This document shows positions 16,330 through 23,482 of a stretch of 37,058 bases of DNA, piece by piece. The translations under genes and the position numbers were made by a program. Each line of letters opens with the position of its first letter. Positions within the stretch are counted from its first letter, which is position 1. Source of the DNA: an uncultured Oscillospiraceae bacterium (GTDB lineage Bacteria; Bacillota; Clostridia; Oscillospirales; Acutalibacteraceae). The stretch is taken from positions 1 to 37,058 of the forward strand of contig UQVI01000002.1 in NCBI GenBank assembly GCA_900544515.1, written 5' to 3'. Under the pieces are notes generated by a model that saw only the letters and a program-made list of their open reading frames with translations, ran no database searches and had not been told where the DNA came from.

Positions 16330-17036
16330 TTAACTATGATTTATTAAAGAGCGAGATTGACAGAATCGGTATCACCATTGATGAATATGGATTAGATCGA
16401 TTTGATTCATATGCAGAAAGACTTGTAAGGTGGAATTCGCACGTTAACCTGACCGCTATAACTGAGCCTGATGATATTGTTATCAAGCATTTTGCTGATA
16501 GCTTGTATCCGCTGAGGTATATAAATATGAGCAAGGGGCAGAAGCTTGTTGATGTCGGCAGCGGTGCCGGTTTTCCGGGTCTGCCGTTATTGATTGCCAA
16601 TCCCGGTATAGAGGTTAATTTTGTTGACAGTGTAGGAAAAAAACTTGCCTTTGTTAAGGATGTATTACGTAATTCAGGTCTGGTTGCAAATGTAACACAC
16701 AAAAGAGCTGAAGAAATCGGAAAAACGGCTGAATATCGCGAGCAGTATGATTATGCAACTGCAAGGGCGGTTGCGCCGCTCAATGTGCTGTGTGAATATT
16801 GCTTGCCGCTTGTAAAGGTTGGCGGACTGTTTGTTTCACTGAAAGGGTCAACAGGCAAGGAAGAATTGGCACAGGCAGAAAAGGCAATCAAAGTACTTGG
16901 TGGTGAGGTTGTTAAGTTTGATGAATATGTTCTTTCAAACGGAGATAAAAGAAGCTTAGTAATTATAAGAAAGATATCGCAGACTCCGACAAAATATCCA
17001 AGAAAGTCAAAGAAAATTGATACCAGACCACTCTAA
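16326..17036 (+). CDS. rsmG: 16S rRNA (guanine-N7) methyltransferase RsmG (GidB)
   Basis: Methylates G527 (E. coli numbering) of 16S rRNA using S-adenosylmethionine. In other bacteria loss of the enzyme gives low-level streptomycin resistance. It is 236 residues, with the SAM-binding motif DVGSGAGFPGLPLLI, NLTAI in the N-terminal region and ARAVAPLNVLCEY downstream. The length is normal for the family. Its ATG overlaps the mnmG stop by 4 bases, so it is coupled. A very strong terminator follows 24 bases after the stop. Confidence 0.97.
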   Translation: MINYDLLKSEIDRIGITIDEYGLDRFDSYAERLVRWNSHVNLTAITEPDDIVIKHFADSLYPLRYINMSKGQKLVDVGSGAGFPGLPLLIANPGIEVNFVDSVGKKLAFVKDVLRNSGLVANVTHKRAEEIGKTAEYREQYDYATARAVAPLNVLCEYCLPLVKVGGLFVSLKGSTGKEELAQAEKAIKVLGGEVVKFDEYVLSNGDKRSLVIIRKISQTPTKYPRKSKKIDTRPL

Positions 17037-17059
17037 ACCAATAATTATATGTCGAAGAT

Positions 17060-17093
17060 AAAGGATTTCTCACTATGAGAAATCCTTTTTTTC
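17060..17093 (+). terminator. Intrinsic terminator after rsmG
   Basis: A 13-bp perfect stem (17060-17072 with 17076-17088) ending in eight T residues. Confidence 0.95.
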
Positions 17094-17105
17094 TGTGAAA
17101 AAATG

Positions 17106-17114
17106 TGGTATAGT
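17106..17114 (+). promoter_or_regulatory. Extended -10 upstream of the noc-position parB
   Basis: TGGTATAGT, an extended -10, lies about 20 bases before the gene. No clear -35 is visible because the terminator arm occupies that region. Confidence 0.5.
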
Positions 17115-17135
17115 TTAGACAAGGAGATGAGGTGA

Positions 17136-17957
17136 GTGGATCAGATCATCCATATACCGACAGAAAAGCTGTTGCCAAATCCCTATCAGCCGAGAAAACA
17201 GTTTAAAAGCGAGGACATGCTTTCCCTGTCTGAGTCGATAAAAGAAAATGGAGTGCTTCAGCCGCTTCTGTGCAGACAGATTAATAACAGTGATTATTAT
17301 GAAGTTGTTGCAGGAGAGCGCAGGCTCAGAGCATCTATACTCGCCAATCTTCAGACTGTTCCCTGTGTAATCATTGACTGTGACTATGAGTCAAGTGCAG
17401 TATTCTCTATTCTTGAAAATATCCAGCGCAGTGATTTGGACTTTTTTGAAGAGGCACAGGCAATAAGCCAGTTAATCAATCATTTCGGAATGACGCAGGA
17501 GCAAATCGGAAAAAAGCTGGGTAAAAGTCAATCTGCTCTCTCGAATAAGCTTAGACTTCTTAAACTTCCTGTTGAGGTGCGATATTTTGTCGAAAGAGAA
17601 GGTCTTACAGAAAGACATGCAAGAGCATTGCTCCGTCTTGAAAACGAAAAGGATATGTGGACAACCCTTAAGATTATTAAGGAAAGACATCTGAATGTTG
17701 AGCAGACAGAGGCTTATATTGACAGCATAACTGATAAAAAGGTTAAGCCGAAGAGAAATGTTGTCAAAATATTTAAAGATGTAAGAATTTTTGTAAATAC
17801 TGTCAATAAAGCCATTCAGACAATGAAAGAAGCAGGTATTGATGCCGAGTCTGATAAGACTGAGACAGAAGAATATATTGAATTCAGGGTAAGAATACCA
17901 AAGGATGCACATAACGAAGGTGCACAAAACGCGGACAAGCGTACTAACTCTGCTTAA
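17136..17957 (+). CDS. ParB/Noc-family nucleoid protein lacking the Noc membrane helix
   Basis: A 273-residue ParB-family CTPase/DNA clamp in the position of noc (rsmG-noc-parA-parB). The N-terminal ParB domain has PNPYQPRK and the CTP-binding VVAGERRLRAS, followed by ENIQRSDL. The helix-turn-helix (TQEQIGKKLGKSQSALSNKLRLL) is followed by a short C-terminal dimer domain. Unlike Bacillus Noc, the protein begins directly at IIHIPTEKLLPNP. The N-terminal amphipathic membrane-binding helix is therefore absent, and Noc-type membrane occlusion may not apply. GTG at 17136 is 9 bases after AGGAG. Specificity for parS or an NBS-type site cannot be read from the sequence. Confidence 0.88.
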   Translation: MDQIIHIPTEKLLPNPYQPRKQFKSEDMLSLSESIKENGVLQPLLCRQINNSDYYEVVAGERRLRASILANLQTVPCVIIDCDYESSAVFSILENIQRSDLDFFEEAQAISQLINHFGMTQEQIGKKLGKSQSALSNKLRLLKLPVEVRYFVEREGLTERHARALLRLENEKDMWTTLKIIKERHLNVEQTEAYIDSITDKKVKPKRNVVKIFKDVRIFVNTVNKAIQTMKEAGIDAESDKTETEEYIEFRVRIPKDAHNEGAQNADKRTNSA

Positions 17958-18028
17958 AACGGGAAACCGTTTTAACATATTCTCCTCTTTTCATCACGTG
18001 GAAAAAACGAGCGAAAGCTCGTTTTTTC
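17954..18028 (+). terminator. Tandem GAAA-loop hairpins ending the noc-position gene
   Basis: The first hairpin (TTAAAACGG 17954-17962, GAAA loop, CCGTTTTAA 17967-17975) overlaps the stop codon. The second (18001-18012 with 18017-18028, GAAA loop) has a 12-bp stem ending in six T residues and is the actual terminator. Confidence 0.92.
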
Positions 18029-18072
18029 TGCGTTTACAGATAAATACTTAAATATATTCATATTTTCTCTTG

Positions 18073-18088
18073 TGTTTCACATGAAACA
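18073..18088. promoter_or_regulatory. parS: parS site 1 (one mismatch)
   Basis: TGTTTCACATGAAACA differs at one central base from the consensus TGTTTCACGTGAAACA. Such sites are the ParB loading sites for chromosome segregation. Confidence 0.85.
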
Positions 18089-18235
18089 ATTGCACAAGAT
18101 ATTGAATTTCATTTAAACATTGTTTTTATGATAATTGCTTATCAATAATAGTGTTTATGTGTTCAGTTGCATATAAACTATATACGAAGATAACAATTTG
18201 ATAAATATACACATTAGTAAATGCTGAAGAAAGGA

Positions 18236-18251
18236 TGTTTCACGTGAAACA
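18236..18251. promoter_or_regulatory. parS: parS site 2 (perfect)
   Basis: TGTTTCACGTGAAACA, an exact 16/16 match to the bacterial parS palindrome, between the two parB-type genes. Confidence 0.97.
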
Positions 18252-18307
18252 TCTATATATAGTATGCATTAGAATGTTCATATACTAAAGTTTAAAAATT
18301 TTGTCAT

Positions 18308-18323
18308 TGTTTCACGTGAAACC
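18308..18323. promoter_or_regulatory. parS: parS site 3 (one mismatch, abuts parA promoter)
   Basis: TGTTTCACGTGAAACC, 15/16. It ends two bases before the parA -35, so ParB loading here could repress the par operon. The rest of the 18029-18376 spacer is AT-rich; a DnaA-box cluster was looked for and not found. Confidence 0.92.
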
Positions 18324-18325
18324 AC

Positions 18326-18355
18326 TTGCACCCTGCTATATATATATTGTATAAT
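18326..18355 (+). promoter_or_regulatory. parA promoter
   Basis: TTGCAC (18326-18331), an 18-base spacer and TATAAT (18350-18355). Downstream, AGCAC (18360-18364) and GTGCT (18369-18373) can pair, placing the GGAG ribosome site in a 4-base loop just ahead of the parA ATG. Confidence 0.75.
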
Positions 18356-18376
18356 GAATAGCACGGAGGTGCTGTT

Positions 18377-19138
18377 ATGGGTAAAACCGTATCAATATTT
18401 AATCAGAAAGGCGGAGTTGGAAAAACTACCACCTGTATCAATTTTGCGGCTGCATTAGGTATGAAAAAGAAAAAAACGCTTCTTGTTGATATTGACCCTC
18501 AAGGTAATAGTACCAGCGGTGTGGGTGTTGATAAATCAGATATTGAAGCTTCAACTTATGATATGCTAATAAATGATGTTGCTGCAAAGGATATATTAAT
18601 CCAAACAGAATTTAAAAATTTATATTTACTCCCTGCTAATATGAATCTTGCAGGTGCAGAGCTTGAATTGGCTGAAAATGAACACCGTTTCAAGGCATTA
18701 AAGAAGGCGTTGGCTCCCCTTGTTATGGAATTTGATTATATAATCATTGATTGTCCGCCAAGTTTGGGACTGCTTAGCTTAAATGCGCTTGTTGCATCAG
18801 ACACCCTGATTGTTCCTCTTCAGTGTGAATACTATGCGCTGGAAGGACTCAGTCAGCTGATAAGCACTGTAAGAACTGTAAAGCAGAACCACAATGAGCA
18901 TTTAGAGCTTGAGGGAATTCTTTTTACAATGTATGACAGCAGACTCAAGCTTAATCAGCAGGTTATGGACGAGGTTGACAGCTTTTTCCCTAATAAGGCT
19001 TACAAAACCCATATTCCGCGCAGTGTTAAGCTTGCAGAGGCTCCAAGCTTCGGTAAGCCTGTGCTCTATTATGAAAAATATTCAAAGCCAAGCTTTGCAT
19101 ACAAAAAATTTGCTGATGAATTTTTAAAGAAACAGTAA
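18377..19138 (+). CDS. parA: Chromosome partitioning ATPase ParA (Soj)
   Basis: A 253-residue deviant-Walker ATPase. Its ATP-dependent dimerisation on DNA, stimulated by ParB, drives origin segregation and regulates DnaA in Bacillus. Seen are the deviant Walker A KGGVGKTTT (11-19), Walker A' DIDPQGN, Walker B IIIDCPPSLG, and the C-terminal HIPRSVKLAEAPSFGKPV typical of chromosomal Soj. It lacks an N-terminal HTH, as expected for the chromosomal small type. It is 10 bases ahead of parB. Confidence 0.96.
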   Translation: MGKTVSIFNQKGGVGKTTTCINFAAALGMKKKKTLLVDIDPQGNSTSGVGVDKSDIEASTYDMLINDVAAKDILIQTEFKNLYLLPANMNLAGAELELAENEHRFKALKKALAPLVMEFDYIIIDCPPSLGLLSLNALVASDTLIVPLQCEYYALEGLSQLISTVRTVKQNHNEHLELEGILFTMYDSRLKLNQQVMDEVDSFFPNKAYKTHIPRSVKLAEAPSFGKPVLYYEKYSKPSFAYKKFADEFLKKQ

Positions 19139-19148
19139 GAGGTGAAAT

Positions 19149-19997
19149 ATGGCAAGTAAACAATCAGGATTAGGCAAGGGTCTTAAGTCCCTTATGCTTG
19201 AAAATTCTGTTGATGATATGACAGCTACGAATATGCTGTCTATTAATGAAATTCAGAGAAACGAGGACCAGCCGAGAAAAACATTTGATGAGGGTGCTTT
19301 GCAGGAGCTTTCAGACAGTATTACACAGCACGGTGTATTACAGCCGCTTCTTGTAAGACCTCTTCCGCAGGGCGGATATCAGCTTGTTGCAGGTGAACGC
19401 AGATGGCGTGCCTCAAGAATGGCCGGTTTAAAGGAAGTACCTGTTGTAATCAGAGAGCTTTCTGATGTTGAAACGATGGAGATTGCTATCATTGAAAATC
19501 TTCAGCGTGAGGATCTTAACCCAATTGAAGAGGCAGAGGGCTTGCAGGCACTTATTGACCGCTGCGGTTTTACTCAGGAGGAGGTTGCTGTTTCAGTTGG
19601 AAAATCAAGACCGGCAATTGCAAACGCACTGAGACTGCTGAAGTTACCGCAGGAAATACGTGATATGACCAGAGACGGTCAGATTTCAGCAGGTCATGCA
19701 AGAGCACTTCTTGCATTTGATAATGAGCCAATGATTTATGAGGCAGCGCAGAATATAATCAGAAACAATTTAACTGTAAGAGATGTTGAGCGTCTGGCAA
19801 AAATGGCTGAAAAAACTGCCAGAACACGTACAAGCAGCAAGAGACGTGACTCATTCTATGATGAGGTTGAGCTTTCACTTACTGAGGTTCTCGGCAGAAA
19901 AGTAAAGGTTTATAACGGCAGAGGCAAGGGCACACTTGAAATAGAGTTTTACTCTGCTGAGGATTTAAAAGAAATTGCAAATAAGTTAGGAGAATAA
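19149..19997 (+). CDS. parB: Chromosome partitioning protein ParB (Spo0J)
   Basis: A 282-residue parS-binding CTPase clamp. The N-terminal LGKGLKSLM segment is the ParA-activating peptide of the family. It is followed by EDQPRK, the CTP site LVAGERRWRAS, and ENLQREDLNPIEEA. The HTH is TQEEVAVSVGKSRPAIANALRLLKLP, with SAGHARALL after it. A C-terminal dimerisation domain (LTEVLGRKVKVYNGRGKGTLEIEFYS) closes the protein. Its substrates are probably the three parS sites upstream of parA. The stop is 2 bases before serS, which suggests co-transcription. Confidence 0.96.
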   Translation: MASKQSGLGKGLKSLMLENSVDDMTATNMLSINEIQRNEDQPRKTFDEGALQELSDSITQHGVLQPLLVRPLPQGGYQLVAGERRWRASRMAGLKEVPVVIRELSDVETMEIAIIENLQREDLNPIEEAEGLQALIDRCGFTQEEVAVSVGKSRPAIANALRLLKLPQEIRDMTRDGQISAGHARALLAFDNEPMIYEAAQNIIRNNLTVRDVERLAKMAEKTARTRTSSKRRDSFYDEVELSLTEVLGRKVKVYNGRGKGTLEIEFYSAEDLKEIANKLGE

Positions 19998-19999
19998 AA

Positions 20000-21286
20000 A
20001 TGCTTGATATTAAATTTGTCAGGGAAAACCCTGAAATCGTAAAGGAAAATATAAAGAAAAAGTTTCAGGATAAAAAATTACCACTTGTTGACGAGGTTGT
20101 AGCACTCGATGAGGAAAGACGTTCTGTAATGTCAAGAGCGGACGAGCTTCGTGCAAACAGAAACAAGCTTTCTAAGCAGATTGGTATGCTGATGTCACAG
20201 GGCAAAAAGGAAGAGGGCATGGCAATCCGTGAGCAGGTTAATGCTCAGGCTAAGGAGCTTGAAGAGCTTGCAGCAAAGGAAAAGGAACTCAATGAAAAAG
20301 TAACATCCATTATGATGTCCATTCCAAATATTATTGACGAGTCTGTTCCTATCGGTAAGGATGACAGCGAGAATGTTGAGGTGCAGAAGTATGGTGAGCC
20401 TGTAGTTCCTGAATATGAAATCCCATATCATACAGATATTATGGAGCGCTTTGACGGTATTGACCTTGAGGCGGCAGGCAGAGTTGCAGGCAACGGTTTT
20501 TACTATCTTATGGGCGATATCGCAAGACTCCACAGTGCAGTAATCAGCTATGCAAGAGATTTTATGATTGACAGAGGTTTTACTTATGTCGTTCCGCCGT
20601 TTATGATTCGCTCAAATGTTGTTACCGGTGTAATGAGCTTTGAGGAAATGGACGCAATGATGTATAAAATAGAGGGCGAGGATCTCTATCTTATCGGCAC
20701 ATCAGAGCATTCTATGATTGGTAAGTTCATTGATACAATCACACCGGAGGCTGAATTGCCTAAGACACTGACCTCATATTCACCTTGTTTCAGAAAGGAA
20801 AAGGGTGCGCACGGAATTGAGGAGCGCGGTGTATACCGTATTCATCAGTTTGAAAAGCAGGAAATGGTTGTTGTCTGCAAGCCTGAGGAATCAAAAATGT
20901 GGTTTGATAAGCTTTGGCAGAATACAGTTGACCTTTTCCGTTCTCTCGATATTCCTGTAAGAACACTGGAGTGTTGTTCAGGCGACCTTGCAGATTTAAA
21001 GGTTAAGTCTGTGGATGTTGAGGCATGGTCACCAAGACAGCAGAAATATTTTGAGGTTGGCTCCTGTTCAAACCTTACAGACGCACAGGCAAGACGTTTG
21101 AAAATCAGAGTAAAGGGCGAGAATGGAAATTACCTTGCACATACCCTTAATAATACCGTAGTTGCACCGCCGAGAATGCTCATCGCATTCCTTGAAAATA
21201 ATCTTCAGGAGGACGGTTCTGTTCTTATTCCTGAGGCACTGCGTATGTATATGGGCGGTAAAGACAGGATTGTTCCAAAGAAATAA
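20000..21286 (+). CDS. serS: Seryl-tRNA synthetase, variant motif 3
   Basis: A class II synthetase charging tRNA-Ser (also the first step for tRNA-Sec). It is 428 residues. The N-terminal long coiled-coil arm (about 25-105, rich in Lys/Glu/Ala) is followed by the catalytic core: motif 2 FRKEKGAHGIEERGVYRIHQFEKQE, the serine-site GTSEH region, and C-terminal LTDAQARRLKIRVK. Motif 3 reads LNNTVVAPPRMLIAFLEN instead of the usual NGSALAVGR-type sequence, so this is a divergent SerRS type. No T-box precedes it. It is fused into the parB transcript, and its stop overlaps the next ATG. Confidence 0.93.
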   Translation: MLDIKFVRENPEIVKENIKKKFQDKKLPLVDEVVALDEERRSVMSRADELRANRNKLSKQIGMLMSQGKKEEGMAIREQVNAQAKELEELAAKEKELNEKVTSIMMSIPNIIDESVPIGKDDSENVEVQKYGEPVVPEYEIPYHTDIMERFDGIDLEAAGRVAGNGFYYLMGDIARLHSAVISYARDFMIDRGFTYVVPPFMIRSNVVTGVMSFEEMDAMMYKIEGEDLYLIGTSEHSMIGKFIDTITPEAELPKTLTSYSPCFRKEKGAHGIEERGVYRIHQFEKQEMVVVCKPEESKMWFDKLWQNTVDLFRSLDIPVRTLECCSGDLADLKVKSVDVEAWSPRQQKYFEVGSCSNLTDAQARRLKIRVKGENGNYLAHTLNNTVVAPPRMLIAFLENNLQEDGSVLIPEALRMYMGGKDRIVPKK

Positions 21287-21999
21287 TGCAGATTGCTTTA
21301 ATCATCATTGGTGCGGCTGTATTTCTTTTATTTGCAATCGCCGTATTTGACAGGGTTCTGAATTTCGGAAACATTGCAGGAATGCTATTTGGTATAGCCT
21401 ATATTGTAATCGGCTTGCTGATGAATCGTACCGATTCATCAAATCAGAAATATATTTTTATTATTGCACTTTGTGTTTTATTGCTCACAATTCTTAAAAT
21501 GAGGGAAATCTATGCTGCAGGGAAAACAAAAATTTCATCGCAGAAGGTGATTATTGTTTTAGGTTGCAGGGTGCGTGGTGACGAGCCAAGTCTTTCGCTG
21601 ATTAAAAGGGTTGACGCAGCATATAAATTTTTGCTTTTTAATCCGGAGTCTGTTGCAATACTCAGCGGCGGACAGGGAAAAGATGAAAATATATCAGAAG
21701 CACAGTGTATGCAGCAGTTCCTTTATACAAGAGGAATCAGCAAGGACAGGCTTATTTTGGAGGACAGGTCAACGTCGACGGATGAAAATATACGCTTTTC
21801 ATTGCAGATTATTGAAACACTCGACCTTGATAGAAATGTTGCAATTGCAACATCGGAGTATCACCAGAAAAGAGCGGCGAATATCTGTAAAAAATATGGG
21901 CTTAACAGTACACCTGTTTCATCAAAAACAAAATGGACACTTCTTCCGACCTTTCTGCTCAGAGAATTCTTTGCAGAGATAAAGGAGAAACTATTGTAG
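21286..21999 (+). CDS. YdcF/SanA-like DUF218 membrane protein
   Basis: A 237-residue protein with three or four N-terminal membrane helices (about 1-75) followed by a DUF218 domain. Seen are VIIVLGCRV near the first strand, LSGGQG, SEAQCMQQFLYTRGI, DRSTSTDENIRFS and IATSEYHQKRA. The family occurs in cell-envelope contexts and its biochemical role is not settled. ATG overlaps the serS stop by one base (TAATG), so it is co-translated. It is the last gene of the parA operon; a GC-rich hairpin follows at 22064-22086. Confidence 0.85.
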   Translation: MQIALIIIGAAVFLLFAIAVFDRVLNFGNIAGMLFGIAYIVIGLLMNRTDSSNQKYIFIIALCVLLLTILKMREIYAAGKTKISSQKVIIVLGCRVRGDEPSLSLIKRVDAAYKFLLFNPESVAILSGGQGKDENISEAQCMQQFLYTRGISKDRLILEDRSTSTDENIRFSLQIIETLDLDRNVAIATSEYHQKRAANICKKYGLNSTPVSSKTKWTLLPTFLLREFFAEIKEKLL

Positions 22000-22063
22000 T
22001 TATATTTAGGATGTCGAGAACGTCATCCCCACAAATGAATAGGAACATAGTTGTAATATCGTA

Positions 22064-22086
22064 GGGGCGGATTTCATATCCGCCCT
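22064..22086. repeat. GC-rich palindrome after the parA-serS operon
   Basis: GGGCGGAT (22065-22072) pairs with ATCCGCCC (22078-22085) around a 5-base loop in otherwise AT-rich sequence. The T-tract is poor. It may end the operon, but it also has the look of a dispersed palindromic repeat; no second copy is in this window. Confidence 0.55.
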
Positions 22087-22164
22087 CTATTTATAGTTTG
22101 ATAAACTAAACAATAATTTATCCATATAAATAAACGATGCTCGTTAAGATATATAACATTTTTA

Positions 22165-22193
22165 TTGACTATTTTTTTTAATGATGATAAAAT
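22165..22193 (+). promoter_or_regulatory. Promoter of structured RNA copy 2
   Basis: TTGACT (22165-22170), a 17-base spacer ending in TGA, then TAAAAT (22188-22193). Six bases then separate the -10 from G22200, the first base of helix A. Hexamers, spacer length and +1 distance are identical to copy 1, although the flanking sequence differs. Confidence 0.82.
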
Positions 22194-22199
22194 TAAATT

Positions 22200-22358
22200 G
22201 CCAAATCAATTAAATATGCTTTCACAATTAAGCATACAGTTTTTATTTGTTAAAAACGCACGCTCTGTTTATGTATGCTTTTTGTGATGCATTTAATTGG
22301 TTTGGCGACTGTTGGGGCTGTGCGTTTTATTGCGTAGCTTCGGCTGCGCATTTTTTAT
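22200..22358 (+). ncRNA. Structured pseudoknot RNA with own terminator, copy 2
   Basis: Predicted transcript of about 159 nt. Helix A pairs 22200-22215 with 22291-22306 (16 bp, with the same U-G wobble at the 7th pair as copies 1 and 3). Pairs 8-16 have a different sequence from the other copies but remain complementary. Helix B pairs 22253-22265 with 22314-22328, including AAAACGCAC/GTGCGTTTT and a single bulged base. It crosses helix A to make a pseudoknot. The terminator is TGCGTAGC, UUCG loop, GCTGCGCA (22331-22350) and a T-run. A local hairpin (TATGCTT with AAGCATA) lies in the A-B interval. An RHH reading frame follows. Confidence 0.84.
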
Positions 22359-22377
22359 TAAAAGGAGAAATTTTCAG

Positions 22378-22530
22378 ATACCAACAATTCCACCGACAAC
22401 AAGCAAGAGTATCCGTTTTCCTAACGATGTGATTGAAAATGTTGAAAAAACAATTCAAGGAAAAAATTGCACATTTACTGCATTTGTTGTTGAGGCGGTA
22501 AAGTATGTGCTTGAGAATGTTGATATATAA
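22378..22530 (+). CDS. Ribbon-helix-helix protein copy 2, no standard start codon
   Basis: About 50 codons closely related to the RHH gene at 7299-7469: IPTIPPTTSKSIRFPND, then a diverged first helix, then GKNCTFTAFVVEAV. Many differences are synonymous, which suggests selection on the protein. The ribosome site GGAG (22364-22367) is retained, but the ATGAAAAG segment of copy 1 is gone. No ATG, GTG or TTG lies at a useful distance; ATA at 22378 (10 bases from GGAG) is the nearest non-standard option. The in-frame ATG far upstream (22297) would read through the RNA terminator stem and is not credible. It is either initiated at a rare codon or recently inactivated. Confidence 0.6.
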   Translation: MPTIPPTTSKSIRFPNDVIENVEKTIQGKNCTFTAFVVEAVKYVLENVDI

Positions 22531-22536
22531 AATATA

Positions 22537-22575
22537 AAAACAGCCAATGAAGTTACAAGCTTCGCTGGCTGTTTT
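22537..22575. terminator. Bidirectional terminator between RHH copy 2 and MBL-fold gene
   Basis: A 10-bp stem AAAACAGCCA (22537-22546) with TGGCTGTTTT (22566-22575) and an inner GAAG/CTTC pairing. A and T arms allow use by both convergent genes. Confidence 0.88.
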
Positions 22576-22583
22576 CTTACCTA

Positions 22584-23462
22584 TTAAACCTTTTCCCAGA
22601 GGAGTTGGTTATCTTTGAATTGGGCGGTTATTTTTTCATTATCCTTAAGATAAGACAGATAGGATTTGACGGTGCTTCCTACAAGTACATACTGTTCAAA
22701 ATTCATAGTCAGATTATAATCGTCAAAAATCTTTTTCAGCAATGCTTCAAAACACATTGATGTTGTCAGAGCATTCTCAATTTTATCCGCAATTTCAAGA
22801 ACTTTATTGCGGTTAATCTGCACAAGTGTTTTTATATCTTCTGTTACTTGTGCATGTGCGGGAACAAATATTTTTGCCTCAATATTTTCAACCTGATTGA
22901 GTGTATTAAGATATTCTGAAACATCATAAATAAAAGAAATCTGATATTTTTCCAGAGTAAATTCACTGCTGATACAATCTGCAAGAAAAACAGTATCATC
23001 AGGAGTACGAATACCAATCATATCGAAAAAGTGACCTTTCAGGTCAATAACCTCAAGCTCTTTCGGGAAATCGGAATCACTGATATCGACGGCAGTGCTC
23101 TTTTCTGCGAGCAGAAATTTGTGCCGTAAATCCTTGCAGGGATAGCCGCCGTAAAGAAATGCAGGTTCTAAAATAGGGTTATTTGTAAAAGCTGCTTCAA
23201 TACCCTTTGCAAAAATTTTGCATCCGGTTTGATTTTGCAGATATTTGTTACCACCGATATGATCAGCATTTGAGTGTGTATTAATGATCCCTTTTAAATT
23301 CCAATGATGTTCATCTAAGATTTTGCGTACCCTTCTGCCGGCTTCTTTATCGTTTCCGCTGTCAATCAGATAAATGTCAGTATCATTTTGTTTATATATT
23401 CCGATTTTTGCGGGGCAGTTTATGTAATAGCTCTGATCGCCAATCTTATTTAATTCGTACAT
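22584..23462 (-). CDS. MBL-fold metallohydrolase with an altered zinc motif
   Basis: A 292-residue metallo-beta-lactamase-fold protein. The usual HxHxDH zinc motif reads HSNADH (63-68), so the second histidine is asparagine. Later ligand positions appear present: LKGHFFDMIG, LADCISS (metal-bridging Asp) and VPAHAQVTE. The C-terminal extension (about 215-292) is helical. It could hydrolyse thioesters or similar substrates, but the substrate is unknown. ATG at 23462 is preceded by GGAG. It is the last gene of a minus-strand run after nrdG and the YcxB-like gene. Confidence 0.83.
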   Translation of the reverse strand: MYELNKIGDQSYYINCPAKIGIYKQNDTDIYLIDSGNDKEAGRRVRKILDEHHWNLKGIINTHSNADHIGGNKYLQNQTGCKIFAKGIEAAFTNNPILEPAFLYGGYPCKDLRHKFLLAEKSTAVDISDSDFPKELEVIDLKGHFFDMIGIRTPDDTVFLADCISSEFTLEKYQISFIYDVSEYLNTLNQVENIEAKIFVPAHAQVTEDIKTLVQINRNKVLEIADKIENALTTSMCFEALLKKIFDDYNLTMNFEQYVLVGSTVKSYLSYLKDNEKITAQFKDNQLLWEKV

Positions 23463-23482
23463 TGCAGCAAAAAACTCCTTAT

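Noticed and set aside
17978..18376. Possible replication origin in the AT-rich noc-parA gap
   Set aside because: Only isolated, mismatched DnaA-box-like sequences were found and dnaA is absent; parS sites explain the conservation.
22297..22530. Longer reading frame for RHH copy 2 starting at ATG 22297
   Set aside because: It would translate helix A', helix B' and the terminator stem of the structured RNA, and it lacks a ribosome site.
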